A stretch of 7,042 nucleotides of DNA from Candidatus Hydrogenedentota bacterium. GTDB lineage: Bacteria; Hydrogenedentota; Hydrogenedentia; Hydrogenedentales; CAITNO01. A model generated the notes under the pieces. That model ran no database searches. It had not been told where the DNA came from and saw only the letters and a list, made by a program, of their open reading frames with translations. The position numbers were made by a program, and so were the translations under genes. The stretch is taken from NCBI GenBank assembly GCA_029554925.1, contig JAKPUV010000300.1, forward strand, positions 1 to 7,042. Direction: 5' to 3'. Shown here piece by piece: positions 1-6,198 of this stretch (positions are counted from its first letter, which is position 1; every line of letters begins with the position of its first letter).

Positions 1-214
1 GCCGACGGTCACCCAGCTCGTCTTCAACGCCCTCGACGCCGACGGCGACGGCCTCCTCTCCGCGGAGGAGCTGGGCGTCGAGACCGGCTGCGGGTGCGGC
101 TGCAAGAAGTCCGACATGACCGTGGACGGCCTTAAGTCGCGTATGGGCGACCTGTTCCTGGGCGGGCTGGCGCTGGCGCTGCTGGCCGCCGCGGGACGCC
201 GCCGGATGCCGTAG
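1..214 (+). CDS. C-terminal fragment of an EF-hand protein with Cys-rich, membrane-anchored tail
   Basis: The 5' end is outside the window; the readable frame begins at base 2 and gives 70 residues before TAG at 212-214. Residues 12-23 (DADGDGLLSAEE) form a canonical EF-hand/dockerin-like calcium loop, with D at loop positions 1, 3 and 5 and E at 12. A cysteine cluster GCGCGCKK follows at 29-36, then a linker, a hydrophobic segment at about 51-64 (LFLGGLALALLAAA) and a basic end RRRMP. The order of Cys motif, single membrane helix and Arg cluster at the extreme C-terminus is the layout of CTERM protein-sorting signals such as MYXO-CTERM and GlyGly-CTERM. The protein is therefore probably secreted and transiently or permanently anchored at the envelope. 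The main domain is missing, so its function cannot be stated. A strong terminator follows directly, so this is the last gene of its transcript. Confidence 0.8.
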   Translation, partial: PTVTQLVFNALDADGDGLLSAEELGVETGCGCGCKKSDMTVDGLKSRMGDLFLGGLALALLAAAGRRRMP

Positions 215-231
215 CGAACCCCTGAATCAAG

Positions 232-273
232 CCGCCCGCCGGGGGTCACGCCCCGGCGGGCGGTTCTCTTTTT
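232..273 (+). terminator. Rho-independent terminator
   Basis: A perfect 13-bp GC-rich stem pairs 232-244 (ccgcccgccgggg) with 251-263 (ccccggcgggcgg) around a 6-base loop. The T-rich run ttctcttttt follows at 264-273. It begins 17 bases after the stop codon of the left-edge gene and points in the same direction, so it most likely ends that transcript. Confidence 0.9.
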
Positions 274-293
274 GGGGGGCATCGGACCGGTCA

Positions 294-326
294 GTCGGAC
301 AGGTCGGACAGGTCGGACTTGTCCGA
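294..326 (+). repeat. Short tandem repeat, 9-bp unit gtcggacag
   Basis: Two exact copies of gtcggacag (294-302 and 303-311) are followed by a third, altered copy gtcggactt (312-320). That copy leads into the inverted half gtccga, giving a small palindrome tcggac-tt-gtccga at 313-326. The rest of the 215-380 gap between the left-edge gene and the SxtJ gene holds only the terminator and GC-rich DNA, with no gene I can support. A related pair of units also occurs inside the start of the SxtJ-family gene. Confidence 0.75.
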
Positions 327-380
327 TGGGTTATCGTGGAGGGGCGGGCTGTGGGGCGTTGCCTGTGGGGGGGCGCCCGC

Positions 381-791
381 TCAGAACATCTGCCGGAACT
401 GCTCTTCGGTCACCGGCTGGGGCTCGGGGGTTTCCCAGTAGGACTGGTCCGGGGCGGCGCGGCGCTGTTTGAGGGGGTCGTTGCCCATCATGCGCATGAT
501 GAGCCCCGTGGGGGCGAGCATGCCGTAGAAGACGATGCCGAGCATGAGGCGGGTCATGAACCAGTTGACGCCCTCGGCGAATTTCATCCACCCGGCAAAG
601 ACGGGCTTCAGCAGGCCGGGCGCGGCGAGGCCGAGGACGGCGAAGACGGCGGCCACGGCGAAAAAGGGCCAGGGGACGCCGTGGAACCCGTGGAGCGCCC
701 AGCGGACGAGGCCCAGCACGATGATGGCCGCGGCCATCACCAGCCCGAACTTCCGCTGCTCGTTTCTGTCCGATATGTCCGGTTTCTTCAT
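381..791 (-). CDS. SxtJ-family small membrane protein
   Basis: This 136-residue protein has three likely membrane segments at about 15-29, 40-60 and 81-98. It has a short hydrophilic N-terminus and a polar C-terminal tail. The pattern RKFGL near residue 13, the PVFAGWMKFAE stretch at 63-73, APTGLIMRMMGNDPL at 93-107 and a late SYW at 117-119 match my memory of the SxtJ family, named from the saxitoxin cluster. That family is usually found beside NodU/CmcH-type carbamoyltransferases. Its biochemical role is unknown; it may tether or assist the carbamoyltransferase at the membrane. The gene starts 33 bases after the carbamoyltransferase stop codon on the same strand, so the two are almost certainly co-transcribed. 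A purine-rich ggtgaaga precedes the ATG. No strong terminator is visible downstream on this strand. Confidence 0.85.
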   Translation of the reverse strand: MKKPDISDRNEQRKFGLVMAAAIIVLGLVRWALHGFHGVPWPFFAVAAVFAVLGLAAPGLLKPVFAGWMKFAEGVNWFMTRLMLGIVFYGMLAPTGLIMRMMGNDPLKQRRAAPDQSYWETPEPQPVTEEQFRQMF

Positions 792-824
792 TCTTCACCG
801 TCCGTGGGGGTCGTCCCCCGCGTG

Positions 825-2639
825 TTAGTCCAGCTCAAACTCCGCCTTCCAGTCCGATTCGTCCTTCCAGGGGGCCTGCTCCGTCTTATCGAGCACATAG
901 CCGCCGAGGCACAGGAAGTCCATGTGCGTGCGCATGAAGCAGGTGTAGGCCTCCTCGGGCGTGCGCACGATGGGCTCGCCGCGCACGTTGAACGACGTGT
1001 TGATGAGCACGGGGCACCCCGTCTTGCGGCGGAAGGCGTCCAGCAGGGCGTGGTAGGCGGGGTTGTCCTCCCGCCGCACGGTCTGGATGCGCGCCGAGTT
1101 GTCCACATGCGTCACCGCGGGGATTTCCGACCGCACCACCTTGAGCTTGTCAAAGCCCCGGGCGGCGGTCTCCTCCTCCGTCAGCGCGCGCAGCCGGTGC
1201 GGCAGCACGTCCGCCACGAGCAGCATGTAGGGGCTCTCGTGGCCGCGCAGGTCGAACCACTCGTCCGCGTGCTCCGCCATGACCGACGGGGCGAAGGGGC
1301 GGAAGGACTCGCGGAACTTGATCTTGAGGTTGAGGACGGACTGCATTTCGCGGGAGCGGGGGTCGCCGAGGATGCTGCGCGCGCCGAGGGCGCGCGGGCC
1401 GAACTCCATGCGCCCCTGGAACCACCCCACGACCTTCTGGCCGGCGATGATCCCGGCGACCACGTCCGGGATCTCGTCCATGGAATAGTGCTTGTGGGGG
1501 ATGTTCCGCTCCTTCAGGAAGCGGCCGATCTCCTCGTCGGAGAAGGCGTTCCCGAGGTAGGTGGCCTTCTGTCGCCGGGGGTCCGGCGTGCGCGGCTGGT
1601 CGAGGCACTGGTGCCACACGCTCAGGGCCGCGCCGAGGGCGTTGCCGCCGTCGCCCGCGCAGGGCTGGATCCACACATCCTCGAAGGGCCCCTCGCGCAG
1701 GAGGCGGCCGTTGGCCACGCAGTTCAGCGCCACGCCGCCCGCGAGGGCCAGGTGCCGCGCGCCGGTCTCCCTGTGGACTTGGCGCGCCATGTTCAGCATG
1801 ATCTCCTCCGTCACCTCCTGCACCGACCGGGCGAGGTCCATCTCGCGCTGCGTGATCTTGGTCTCCGGCCTGCGCTCCGGCCCGCCGAAGAGCCCGGCGA
1901 AGGCCGCGTTCGTCATGCGCAGGCCCGCGCAGTAGTCGAAGTACTTCATGTTCAGGCGGAACGACCCGTCGTCGCGGATGTCCACCAGCTCGCGGCGGAT
2001 GATGTCCGCGTAGCGCGGCTCGCCGTAGGGCGCGAGCCCCATGAGCTTGTACTCGCCGCTGTTCACCCGGAACCCCGTGAAGTACGTGAAGGCCGAGTAC
2101 AGCAGCCCCAGCGAGTGGGGGAAGGTGATCTCCTTGAGGATCTCCACCCTGTTGCCCCGGCCGACGCCGTAGGTCGTGGTGGCCCACTCGCCCACGCCGT
2201 CCACGGTGATGAACGCCGCCTCCTCCCACGGGCAGGGGAAGAAGGCCGACGCCGCGTGGGACAGGTGGTGCGTCGAGAAGTAGACCTTGCCCTGGTAGCC
2301 CAGCTCCTTGCGGAGCGTGCCGCGCATGAAGAGCTTCTCCGAGAGCCACGACGGCACCTGCTCGTAGAACGAGCGGATGCCCTTCGGCGCGAGGGCGGCG
2401 TAGGTCAGCAGAAGCCGCTCGAACTTCACCAGCGGCTTGTCGTAGAACGCGACCGCGTCCACCTCGTCCAGCGTGATCCCCGCCTCGGCCAGGCAGTAGT
2501 CCGCCGCCTCCTTCGGGAAGCGGGGGTCGTGCTTCCGCCGCGAAAACCGCTCCTGCTGCGCCGCCGCGACGATCTCGCCGTCGCGCAGCAGCGCCGCCGC
2601 GCTGTCATGATAAAACGCCGATATGCCGAGGATGTTCAT
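825..2639 (-). CDS. NodU/CmcH-family O-carbamoyltransferase
   Basis: The 604-residue product has the normal size for the family. Enzymes of this family transfer a carbamoyl group from carbamoyl phosphate, via carbamoyl-adenylate, to a hydroxyl of a sugar, antibiotic or other small molecule. The N-terminal Kae1/YrdC-like ATP-grasping domain (about 1-350) begins ILGISAFYHDSAAALL (3-18). It carries the metal-binding HHLSH at 124-128, SGEYKLMGLAPYG at 194-206, LAGGVALNC at 299-307 and CAGDGGNALGAA at 327-338. The C-terminal domain (about 395-580) has GRMEFGPRALGARSILGDPR at 409-428, FRESFRPFAPSV at 442-453 and INTSFNVRGEPIV at 546-558. No key motif is missing. The frame stays open for 52 more codons upstream, but the start at 2639 is preferred: the family motif begins at its second residue, GGAG lies 4 bases upstream, and the extension is low-complexity and Arg/Pro/Gly-rich. 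The substrate cannot be told from sequence; no biosynthetic genes for an obvious acceptor lie nearby. Confidence 0.95.
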   Translation of the reverse strand: MNILGISAFYHDSAAALLRDGEIVAAAQQERFSRRKHDPRFPKEAADYCLAEAGITLDEVDAVAFYDKPLVKFERLLLTYAALAPKGIRSFYEQVPSWLSEKLFMRGTLRKELGYQGKVYFSTHHLSHAASAFFPCPWEEAAFITVDGVGEWATTTYGVGRGNRVEILKEITFPHSLGLLYSAFTYFTGFRVNSGEYKLMGLAPYGEPRYADIIRRELVDIRDDGSFRLNMKYFDYCAGLRMTNAAFAGLFGGPERRPETKITQREMDLARSVQEVTEEIMLNMARQVHRETGARHLALAGGVALNCVANGRLLREGPFEDVWIQPCAGDGGNALGAALSVWHQCLDQPRTPDPRRQKATYLGNAFSDEEIGRFLKERNIPHKHYSMDEIPDVVAGIIAGQKVVGWFQGRMEFGPRALGARSILGDPRSREMQSVLNLKIKFRESFRPFAPSVMAEHADEWFDLRGHESPYMLLVADVLPHRLRALTEEETAARGFDKLKVVRSEIPAVTHVDNSARIQTVRREDNPAYHALLDAFRRKTGCPVLINTSFNVRGEPIVRTPEEAYTCFMRTHMDFLCLGGYVLDKTEQAPWKDESDWKAEFELD

Positions 2640-2653
2640 GCTGCTCCATCTCA

Positions 2654-2697
2654 GGTGCCGCCGGGGCGATGGGCCATTGTACCCGCGCGGCGGCACC
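2654..2697. repeat. 9-bp inverted repeat bracketing the carbamoyltransferase promoter
   Basis: ggtgccgcc at 2654-2662 is the exact reverse complement of ggcggcacc at 2689-2697, with 26 bases between them. The candidate -10 box lies between the arms and the expected transcription start is near 2669. The geometry fits an operator or a DNA-looping site, but GC-rich DNA produces such matches easily. Confidence 0.4.
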
Positions 2698-2705
2698 CAA
2701 GTAAA
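2676..2705 (-). promoter_or_regulatory. Candidate sigma70-type promoter of the carbamoyltransferase operon
   Basis: On the minus strand a TACAAT -10 box (2681-2676) is preceded, after 18 bases, by TTTACT (2705-2700). This agrees with TTGACA at four of six positions. It would start transcription near 2669, about 30 bases before the ATG at 2639. This is a sequence match only. Confidence 0.5.
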
Positions 2706-2717
2706 CGTCCGGCGGCC

Positions 2718-2765
2718 CCGCCCCGATTCCGCGCCCCCGGGGCGCGCGCCGGGGCGCGGACGGGG
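2718..2765 (+). repeat. Hairpin-forming intergenic repeat, copy 1
   Basis: These 48 bases match 3544-3591 at 44 positions; all four differences fall at 2741-2744. The arms 2721-2737 and 2751-2765 can form a 15-bp stem with a 2-base bulge and a 13-base loop. The repeat sits in the divergent gap between the carbamoyltransferase and methyltransferase genes. At the place where copy 2 has the -35 box TTGACG, this copy has ggcgcg, so it does not carry the same promoter. Confidence 0.8.
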
Positions 2766-2774
2766 AACCTGCGG

Positions 2775-2780
2775 TACAAT
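2775..2780 (+). promoter_or_regulatory. Possible -10 box for the methyltransferase gene
   Basis: TACAAT is followed by GGGG, as in the GATAATGGGG of repeat copy 2. There is no recognisable -35 box at the normal distance. It lies 54 bases before the start codon. The call is weak and rests on the match to the -10 consensus and on the parallel with the fumC promoter. Confidence 0.3.
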
Positions 2781-2821
2781 GGGGCGCCCCCGCATCCGGG
2801 GGGCGCGCCGCGCGCGCGGCT

Positions 2822-2826
2822 GGAGG
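2822..2826 (+). promoter_or_regulatory. Ribosome binding site of the methyltransferase gene
   Basis: GGAGG lies seven bases before the ATG at 2834. This fixes the start in a region where the frame and overlapping frames stay open much further. Confidence 0.8.
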
Positions 2827-2833
2827 ACCCCAA

Positions 2834-3523
2834 ATGACAGAGAAAGACTGGCTGTGGGATGAGATGCGCCAGGTGGGGACGGACTACGCCGACCTTGCCG
2901 AGGTGGAGGCCTATGACGCCCGCATGGGCGCCTTCCGCGACATTGACGGCGAGAACCGGGAGACGCTGGACCTGCTTGCCGTCGCCCCCGGGGCCGCCGT
3001 GCTCGAGATCGGCTGCGGCACGGGGCGCTTCGCCCGGGCGGCCGCGGCGGCGGGAATGGTTGTCACGGCGGTGGATGTCTCCGCCGTCATGCTCGACTAC
3101 GTGCGGCGCAAGGCCGCCGAAGCGGGCACGGCCGTCGCCACCCGGCACGCCGGATTCCTGACCATGGGCCTGCCGGACGGCGCCTTCGACGCCGCCGTCT
3201 CGGGCCTGGCGCTGCACCACCTGCCCGACCTGTGGAAGCTGGCGGCCCTGCGCAACGTCGCGCGCGCGCTCAAGCCGGGGGGAAGATTTGTCCTTCGGGA
3301 CGTGGTGTTCGCCCCCGCCGCGGACGAGGCGCCCGAGCCCCATTTTGAGCGCTTCGCCGCCTCCCTCCCGGAAATGCGGGTTCCCGCCGCGCGGCACGTG
3401 GCCCGGGAGTTCAGCACCTACGACTGGATCATGGAGGGCCTCCTGCGCCGGGCCGGATTCGACATTGTCTCGCAGGGAGTCCCCGTCGAGAGCCTCGCCG
3501 TCTACCTCTGCCGGAAACGGTAG
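2834..3523 (+). CDS. Class I SAM-dependent methyltransferase
   Basis: This 229-residue soluble protein has a Rossmann-type methyltransferase fold. Motif [12 protein letters not shown], is at 56-66 and binds S-adenosylmethionine. The acidic residue at the end of strand 2 is D81 in VTAVDVS. Motif IV is represented by [15 protein letters not shown] at 118-132, and [11 protein letters not shown] at 146-156 is the post-motif seen in UbiE/BioC-like enzymes. The N-terminal stretch (about 1-40, with [11 protein letters not shown]) precedes the fold. The substrate is unknown. It lacks the (D/N)PP(Y/F) motif of DNA or protein N-methyltransferases, so a small-molecule or similar acceptor is more likely. 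The start is well supported by GGAGG at 2822-2826, seven bases upstream. It is divergent from the carbamoyltransferase; a shared pathway is possible but not shown. Confidence 0.88.
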   Translation: MTEKDWLWDEMRQVGTDYADLAEVEAYDARMGAFRDIDGENRETLDLLAVAPGAAVLEIGCGTGRFARAAAAAGMVVTAVDVSAVMLDYVRRKAAEAGTAVATRHAGFLTMGLPDGAFDAAVSGLALHHLPDLWKLAALRNVARALKPGGRFVLRDVVFAPAADEAPEPHFERFAASLPEMRVPAARHVAREFSTYDWIMEGLLRRAGFDIVSQGVPVESLAVYLCRKR

Positions 3524-3543
3524 GGCGCGCGCGGCGGGAACCT

Positions 3544-3591
3544 CCGCCCCGATTCCGCGCCCCCGGTTGACGCGCCGGGGCGCGGACGGGG
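3544..3591 (+). repeat. Hairpin-forming intergenic repeat, copy 2
   Basis: This is the second copy of the 48-base repeat, 44 of 48 positions identical to copy 1 at a constant offset of 826 bases. The arms 3547-3563 and 3577-3591 pair over 15 bp with a 2-base bulge (at), and the 13-base loop 3564-3576 contains TTGACG. It begins 20 bases after the methyltransferase stop codon, so the hairpin may also slow or stop read-through, although no T-tract follows. Confidence 0.8.
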
Positions 3592-3596
3592 ATAAT
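3567..3596 (+). promoter_or_regulatory. Candidate sigma70-type promoter of fumC
   Basis: TTGACG (3567-3572) and GATAAT (3591-3596) are separated by 18 bases, each one base away from consensus. The expected start of transcription is near 3603, leaving a leader of about 70 bases before the fumC ATG. The -35 box lies in the hairpin loop of repeat copy 2 and the spacer covers its right arm. Formation of the hairpin in supercoiled DNA, or binding of a protein to it, could therefore affect promoter use. Confidence 0.6.
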
Positions 3597-3674
3597 GGGG
3601 CCTCCGAGGAACCGGTCCGTTCCGTCACCGGGCGCCCGCCGCGCGGCGCGCCCCCCACCAGAGAGGATTTCCCC

Positions 3675-5066
3675 ATGGACTACCGCATCGAAAAAGACAC
3701 GCTGGGCGAGATGAGGGTGCCCGCGGACCGGTACTACGGGTGCCAGACGGCCCGGTCGCTCCAGAACTTCCGCATCGGCGGCGAGCGCATGCCTTCCGAG
3801 CTGATCCGCGCCTTCGGCGTCCTCAAGAAGGCCGCCGCCACGGTTAACGAGCGCATGGGCCTGCTGGACCCGAAACTGGCCGAGGCAATCCGCGCCGCGG
3901 CGGACGAGGTCATCGCGGGGAAGCTGGACGACCATTTCCCGCTGGTGGTCTGGCAGACGGGCAGCGGCACCCAGACGAACATGAACGTGAACGAGGTGAT
4001 CGCCAACCGCGCCATCGAGATGCTCGGCGGCGAAATGGGCAGCAAGAAGCCCGTCCACCCCAACGACCATGTGAACATGTCGCAGTCGTCGAACGACACC
4101 TTCCCCGCCGCCATGAGCATCGCCGCCGTGGAGCAGGCGCACAACCGCCTGGTCCCCGCCCTGGAGGCCCTGCGCGACGCCCTCCAGGAGAAGGCGGACG
4201 CCTACGCGGACGTCATCAAGATCGGCCGGACGCATCTCATGGACGCCACGCCCCTCACGCTGGGGCAGGAGTTCTCCGGCTACGCGCAGCAGGTCGCCAA
4301 CGGGGCCGCGCGGGTGAACCAGACGCTGCCGCGCCTGGCCGAGCTGGCCATCGGCGGCACCGCCGTCGGCACGGGCCTCAACACGAAGCGGGGCTATGCC
4401 GAGGCCGTGGCCGACGAGATCGCGGACCTCACGGGCCTGCCGTTCACCTCCGCGCCGAACAAGTTCGAGGCCCTCGCGGCGCACGACGCCATGGTCATGA
4501 CCCACGGCGCGCTGAAGACCGTCGCCGCCTCGTTCATGAAGATCGCCAACGACATCCGCTGGCTCGGCAGCGGCCCCCGCTGCGGCGTCGGCGAGCTGCT
4601 CCTGCCGGAGAACGAGCCGGGCTCCTCCATCATGCCGGGCAAGGTCAACCCCACGCAGTGCGAGGCCCTCACCATGGTCGCCGCCCAGGTCATGGGCAAC
4701 GACGTGGCGGTGAACATCGCCGGGGCCTCGGGCAACTTCGAGCTGAACGTGTTCAAGCCCGTCATCATCCACAACGTCCTGCAGTCCCTCCGCCTGCTGG
4801 CCGACGCCGCCGACTCCTTCCGCGAGAACTGCGTGGCCGGGCTGGAGCCGAACGAACGGCGCATCCGCGCGCACCTCGAGAACTCCCTCATGCTGGTGAC
4901 GGCGCTCAACCGCGTCATCGGCTACGACAACGCCGCCAAGATCGCCCGCGCCGCCCACCTCAACGGCACCACGCTGAAGGAGGAGGCCCTGCGCACCGGC
5001 CTGCTCACCGAGGCCGCCTTTGACGAGGCCGTGGACCCCTCCAAGATGCTCGGCCCGTCGGACTGA
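3675..5066 (+). CDS. fumC: Class II fumarate hydratase (fumarase C)
   Basis: This is a 463-residue cytosolic enzyme that interconverts fumarate and L-malate in the TCA cycle without an iron-sulfur cluster, and acts as a homotetramer. E. coli FumC has 467 residues. The family features are all present: [10 protein letters not shown] at 95-104, SSND at 138-141, [10 protein letters not shown] at 184-193 containing the catalytic-base His 187, and the fumarase/aspartase signature [11 protein letters not shown] at 316-326 with the mobile-loop serines. The Asn in TNMN and the signature Thr (PT at 326-327) favour fumarase over aspartase. The frame stays open far upstream, but the start at 3675 is chosen because [16 protein letters not shown] matches the usual FumC N-terminus and agagga lies about eight bases before it. 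It is transcribed alone from its own candidate promoter and ends 25 bases from the convergent UroD-family gene. Confidence 0.96.
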   Translation: MDYRIEKDTLGEMRVPADRYYGCQTARSLQNFRIGGERMPSELIRAFGVLKKAAATVNERMGLLDPKLAEAIRAAADEVIAGKLDDHFPLVVWQTGSGTQTNMNVNEVIANRAIEMLGGEMGSKKPVHPNDHVNMSQSSNDTFPAAMSIAAVEQAHNRLVPALEALRDALQEKADAYADVIKIGRTHLMDATPLTLGQEFSGYAQQVANGAARVNQTLPRLAELAIGGTAVGTGLNTKRGYAEAVADEIADLTGLPFTSAPNKFEALAAHDAMVMTHGALKTVAASFMKIANDIRWLGSGPRCGVGELLLPENEPGSSIMPGKVNPTQCEALTMVAAQVMGNDVAVNIAGASGNFELNVFKPVIIHNVLQSLRLLADAADSFRENCVAGLEPNERRIRAHLENSLMLVTALNRVIGYDNAAKIARAAHLNGTTLKEEALRTGLLTEAAFDEAVDPSKMLGPSD

Positions 5067-5068
5067 CC

Positions 5069-5090
5069 GGCCGCGGGAGTTCACGCGGCC
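5069..5090. terminator. Small hairpin between convergent genes
   Basis: GGCCGCG (5069-5075) pairs with CGCGGCC (5084-5090) around an 8-base loop. It fills the 25-base gap between the stop codons of fumC and the UroD-family gene, where a shared two-way terminator would be expected. No T-run follows on either strand, so termination would be weak or would need Rho. Confidence 0.4.
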
Positions 5091-5091
5091 C

Positions 5092-6198
5092 TCAGGAGTA
5101 ACTGCGTCCCTCGTCCAGCATGGCCAGATAGTTGTCCAGGGGGATGTAGTTGGCGACGCTGTTGCCCGTGCCGAGGCAGTAGCCGCCGCCCTCCAGGCAG
5201 ACGTCGAGGGTGTCGCGGACGCGGCGGCGCACCGCCGCCGCGTCGGCGCGGCACAGGAAGTCCACGTCGATCCCGCCGAGCAGCGCGACGCGCTGCCCCC
5301 AGGTCTTCTTGGCCTCCGTGACGGGTTCGATGGTGTCCTCGAAGGAGTGCTTGGCGTCAATGCCGACGCCGTCCACCAGGTCGTCCCGGATGCAGGCGAG
5401 GTTGCCGCAGGAGTGGAGGAGGTAGGGGCGTCCGGCGGCGTGGGCGATGTCGGCCAGGGCCTTGTGCCCGGGGAGGACGAATTCGCGCAGGTCGTCGGGG
5501 CTCATGAGCGGCCCGCCGCGGAAGCCCATGTCGTCGCTGCCCCACAGCGCCTTCACGCAGGAGAACTGCGTCATGAGGGTCGCCGCCCGCAGGTTCATCT
5601 CCAGGATGCGGTCATAGAGCGCGCGGATGAGGTCGCGCCGCTCGAAGAGGGCCTCGCAGAAGGTGGTGTAGCCCATGAGCCAGGTGAGGTGCTCGGCGAA
5701 GTGGGCGAAGCCGCTGCCCCCGACGACGCACATCCCCTCCGGCAGGTTTTCCTCGCACCACTCCAGGCTGCGCGTGGTCATCTTTTCCACGTCCGGCCAG
5801 GGATAGGCCTCGAACTCCTCCCACGTCGTCACGGGGCCGCGGTGCTCGTCGAGGTAGGACCGCCCGCCGCCGCGCGCGAGGGCCCCGGCGGTGTCGCCGG
5901 TGACCAGCCGGTTCATCGGCATGTCCATGCCCTCGGGGCCGCAGCGGACGAAGTCGTAGCCCAGAAATTCATGCAGCCGCACCTGCCGCCGCAGCGCGAA
6001 ATGCGGGTCCGTCCGGTCCAGCCCCTCCTCCAGCCCAAAGCGGGCGCAGACCGCGTCCTGCACCTCCGGATCAATGAACAGCTCGATGTGGTGTACCCGC
6101 TCCGGCATGCCGGACCGCGTGACGCACTTGAGGAAACCCTCCCAGTCCGGGCGGACGGGGGTCTGGAAGAGGGAGGTGTTGTTTGATGAAGAGGTCAT
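5092..6198 (-). CDS. Uroporphyrinogen decarboxylase (UroD/MtaA)-family protein
   Basis: The 368-residue product resembles the UroD superfamily, which includes HemE and the corrinoid methyltransferases MtaA, MtbA and CmuA. The central LLHSCGN (260-266) gives a His-x-Cys pair at H262 and C264. A later GGYCLGTGNSV (338-348) supplies C341. Together these are the likely zinc ligands of the methyltransferase branch, where zinc activates a thiol acceptor. The RxxGRY-type substrate motif near the HemE N-terminus is absent, so haem synthesis is unlikely. A role in methyl or carboxyl-group transfer is inferred, but no corrinoid protein gene is nearby. Two starts are possible: 6213 and 6198. The start at 6198 is preferred because its ATG overlaps the stop of the gene upstream as ATGA, while neither start has a good ribosome binding site. 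Its body is high-GC like the rest of the window, unlike the two genes upstream. Confidence 0.85.
   Translation of the reverse strand: MTSSSNNTSLFQTPVRPDWEGFLKCVTRSGMPERVHHIELFIDPEVQDAVCARFGLEEGLDRTDPHFALRRQVRLHEFLGYDFVRCGPEGMDMPMNRLVTGDTAGALARGGGRSYLDEHRGPVTTWEEFEAYPWPDVEKMTTRSLEWCEENLPEGMCVVGGSGFAHFAEHLTWLMGYTTFCEALFERRDLIRALYDRILEMNLRAATLMTQFSCVKALWGSDDMGFRGGPLMSPDDLREFVLPGHKALADIAHAAGRPYLLHSCGNLACIRDDLVDGVGIDAKHSFEDTIEPVTEAKKTWGQRVALLGGIDVDFLCRADAAAVRRRVRDTLDVCLEGGGYCLGTGNSVANYIPLDNYLAMLDEGRSYS

Noticed and set aside
2640..2795. N-terminal extension of the carbamoyltransferase by 52 residues
   Set aside because: The extension is Arg/Pro/Gly-rich, runs across the promoter and repeat region, and the family N-terminus MNILGISAFYHD begins exactly at the ATG at 2639.
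336..2837. Very long open frame on the plus strand across the carbamoyltransferase and SxtJ genes
   Set aside because: It is antisense to two genes with clear family motifs, is rich in Arg, Ala, Gly, His and Val with no recognisable domain, and is an expected by-product of about 70% GC with few stop codons.
2834..3523. Methyltransferase as the DNA-modifying partner of the defence-like pair
   Set aside because: It has no DNA-methyltransferase motif of the (D/N)PP(Y/F) type, is 2.7 kb away on the other strand, and has the high GC of the resident genes.
3288..3674. N-terminal extension of fumarase overlapping the methyltransferase gene
   Set aside because: It overlaps the end of the methyltransferase in another frame and crosses the hairpin repeat; FumC proteins start at [11 protein letters not shown] or its equivalent.
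3429..5360. Long open frame on the minus strand across fumC
   Set aside because: It lies opposite fumC, whose motifs are complete, and its translation is low-complexity without any known domain.
5092..6198. HemE (haem biosynthesis) identity for the UroD-family gene
   Set aside because: The HemE N-terminal Arg motif is missing and the His-x-Cys plus late Cys pattern points to the zinc-dependent methyltransferase branch.
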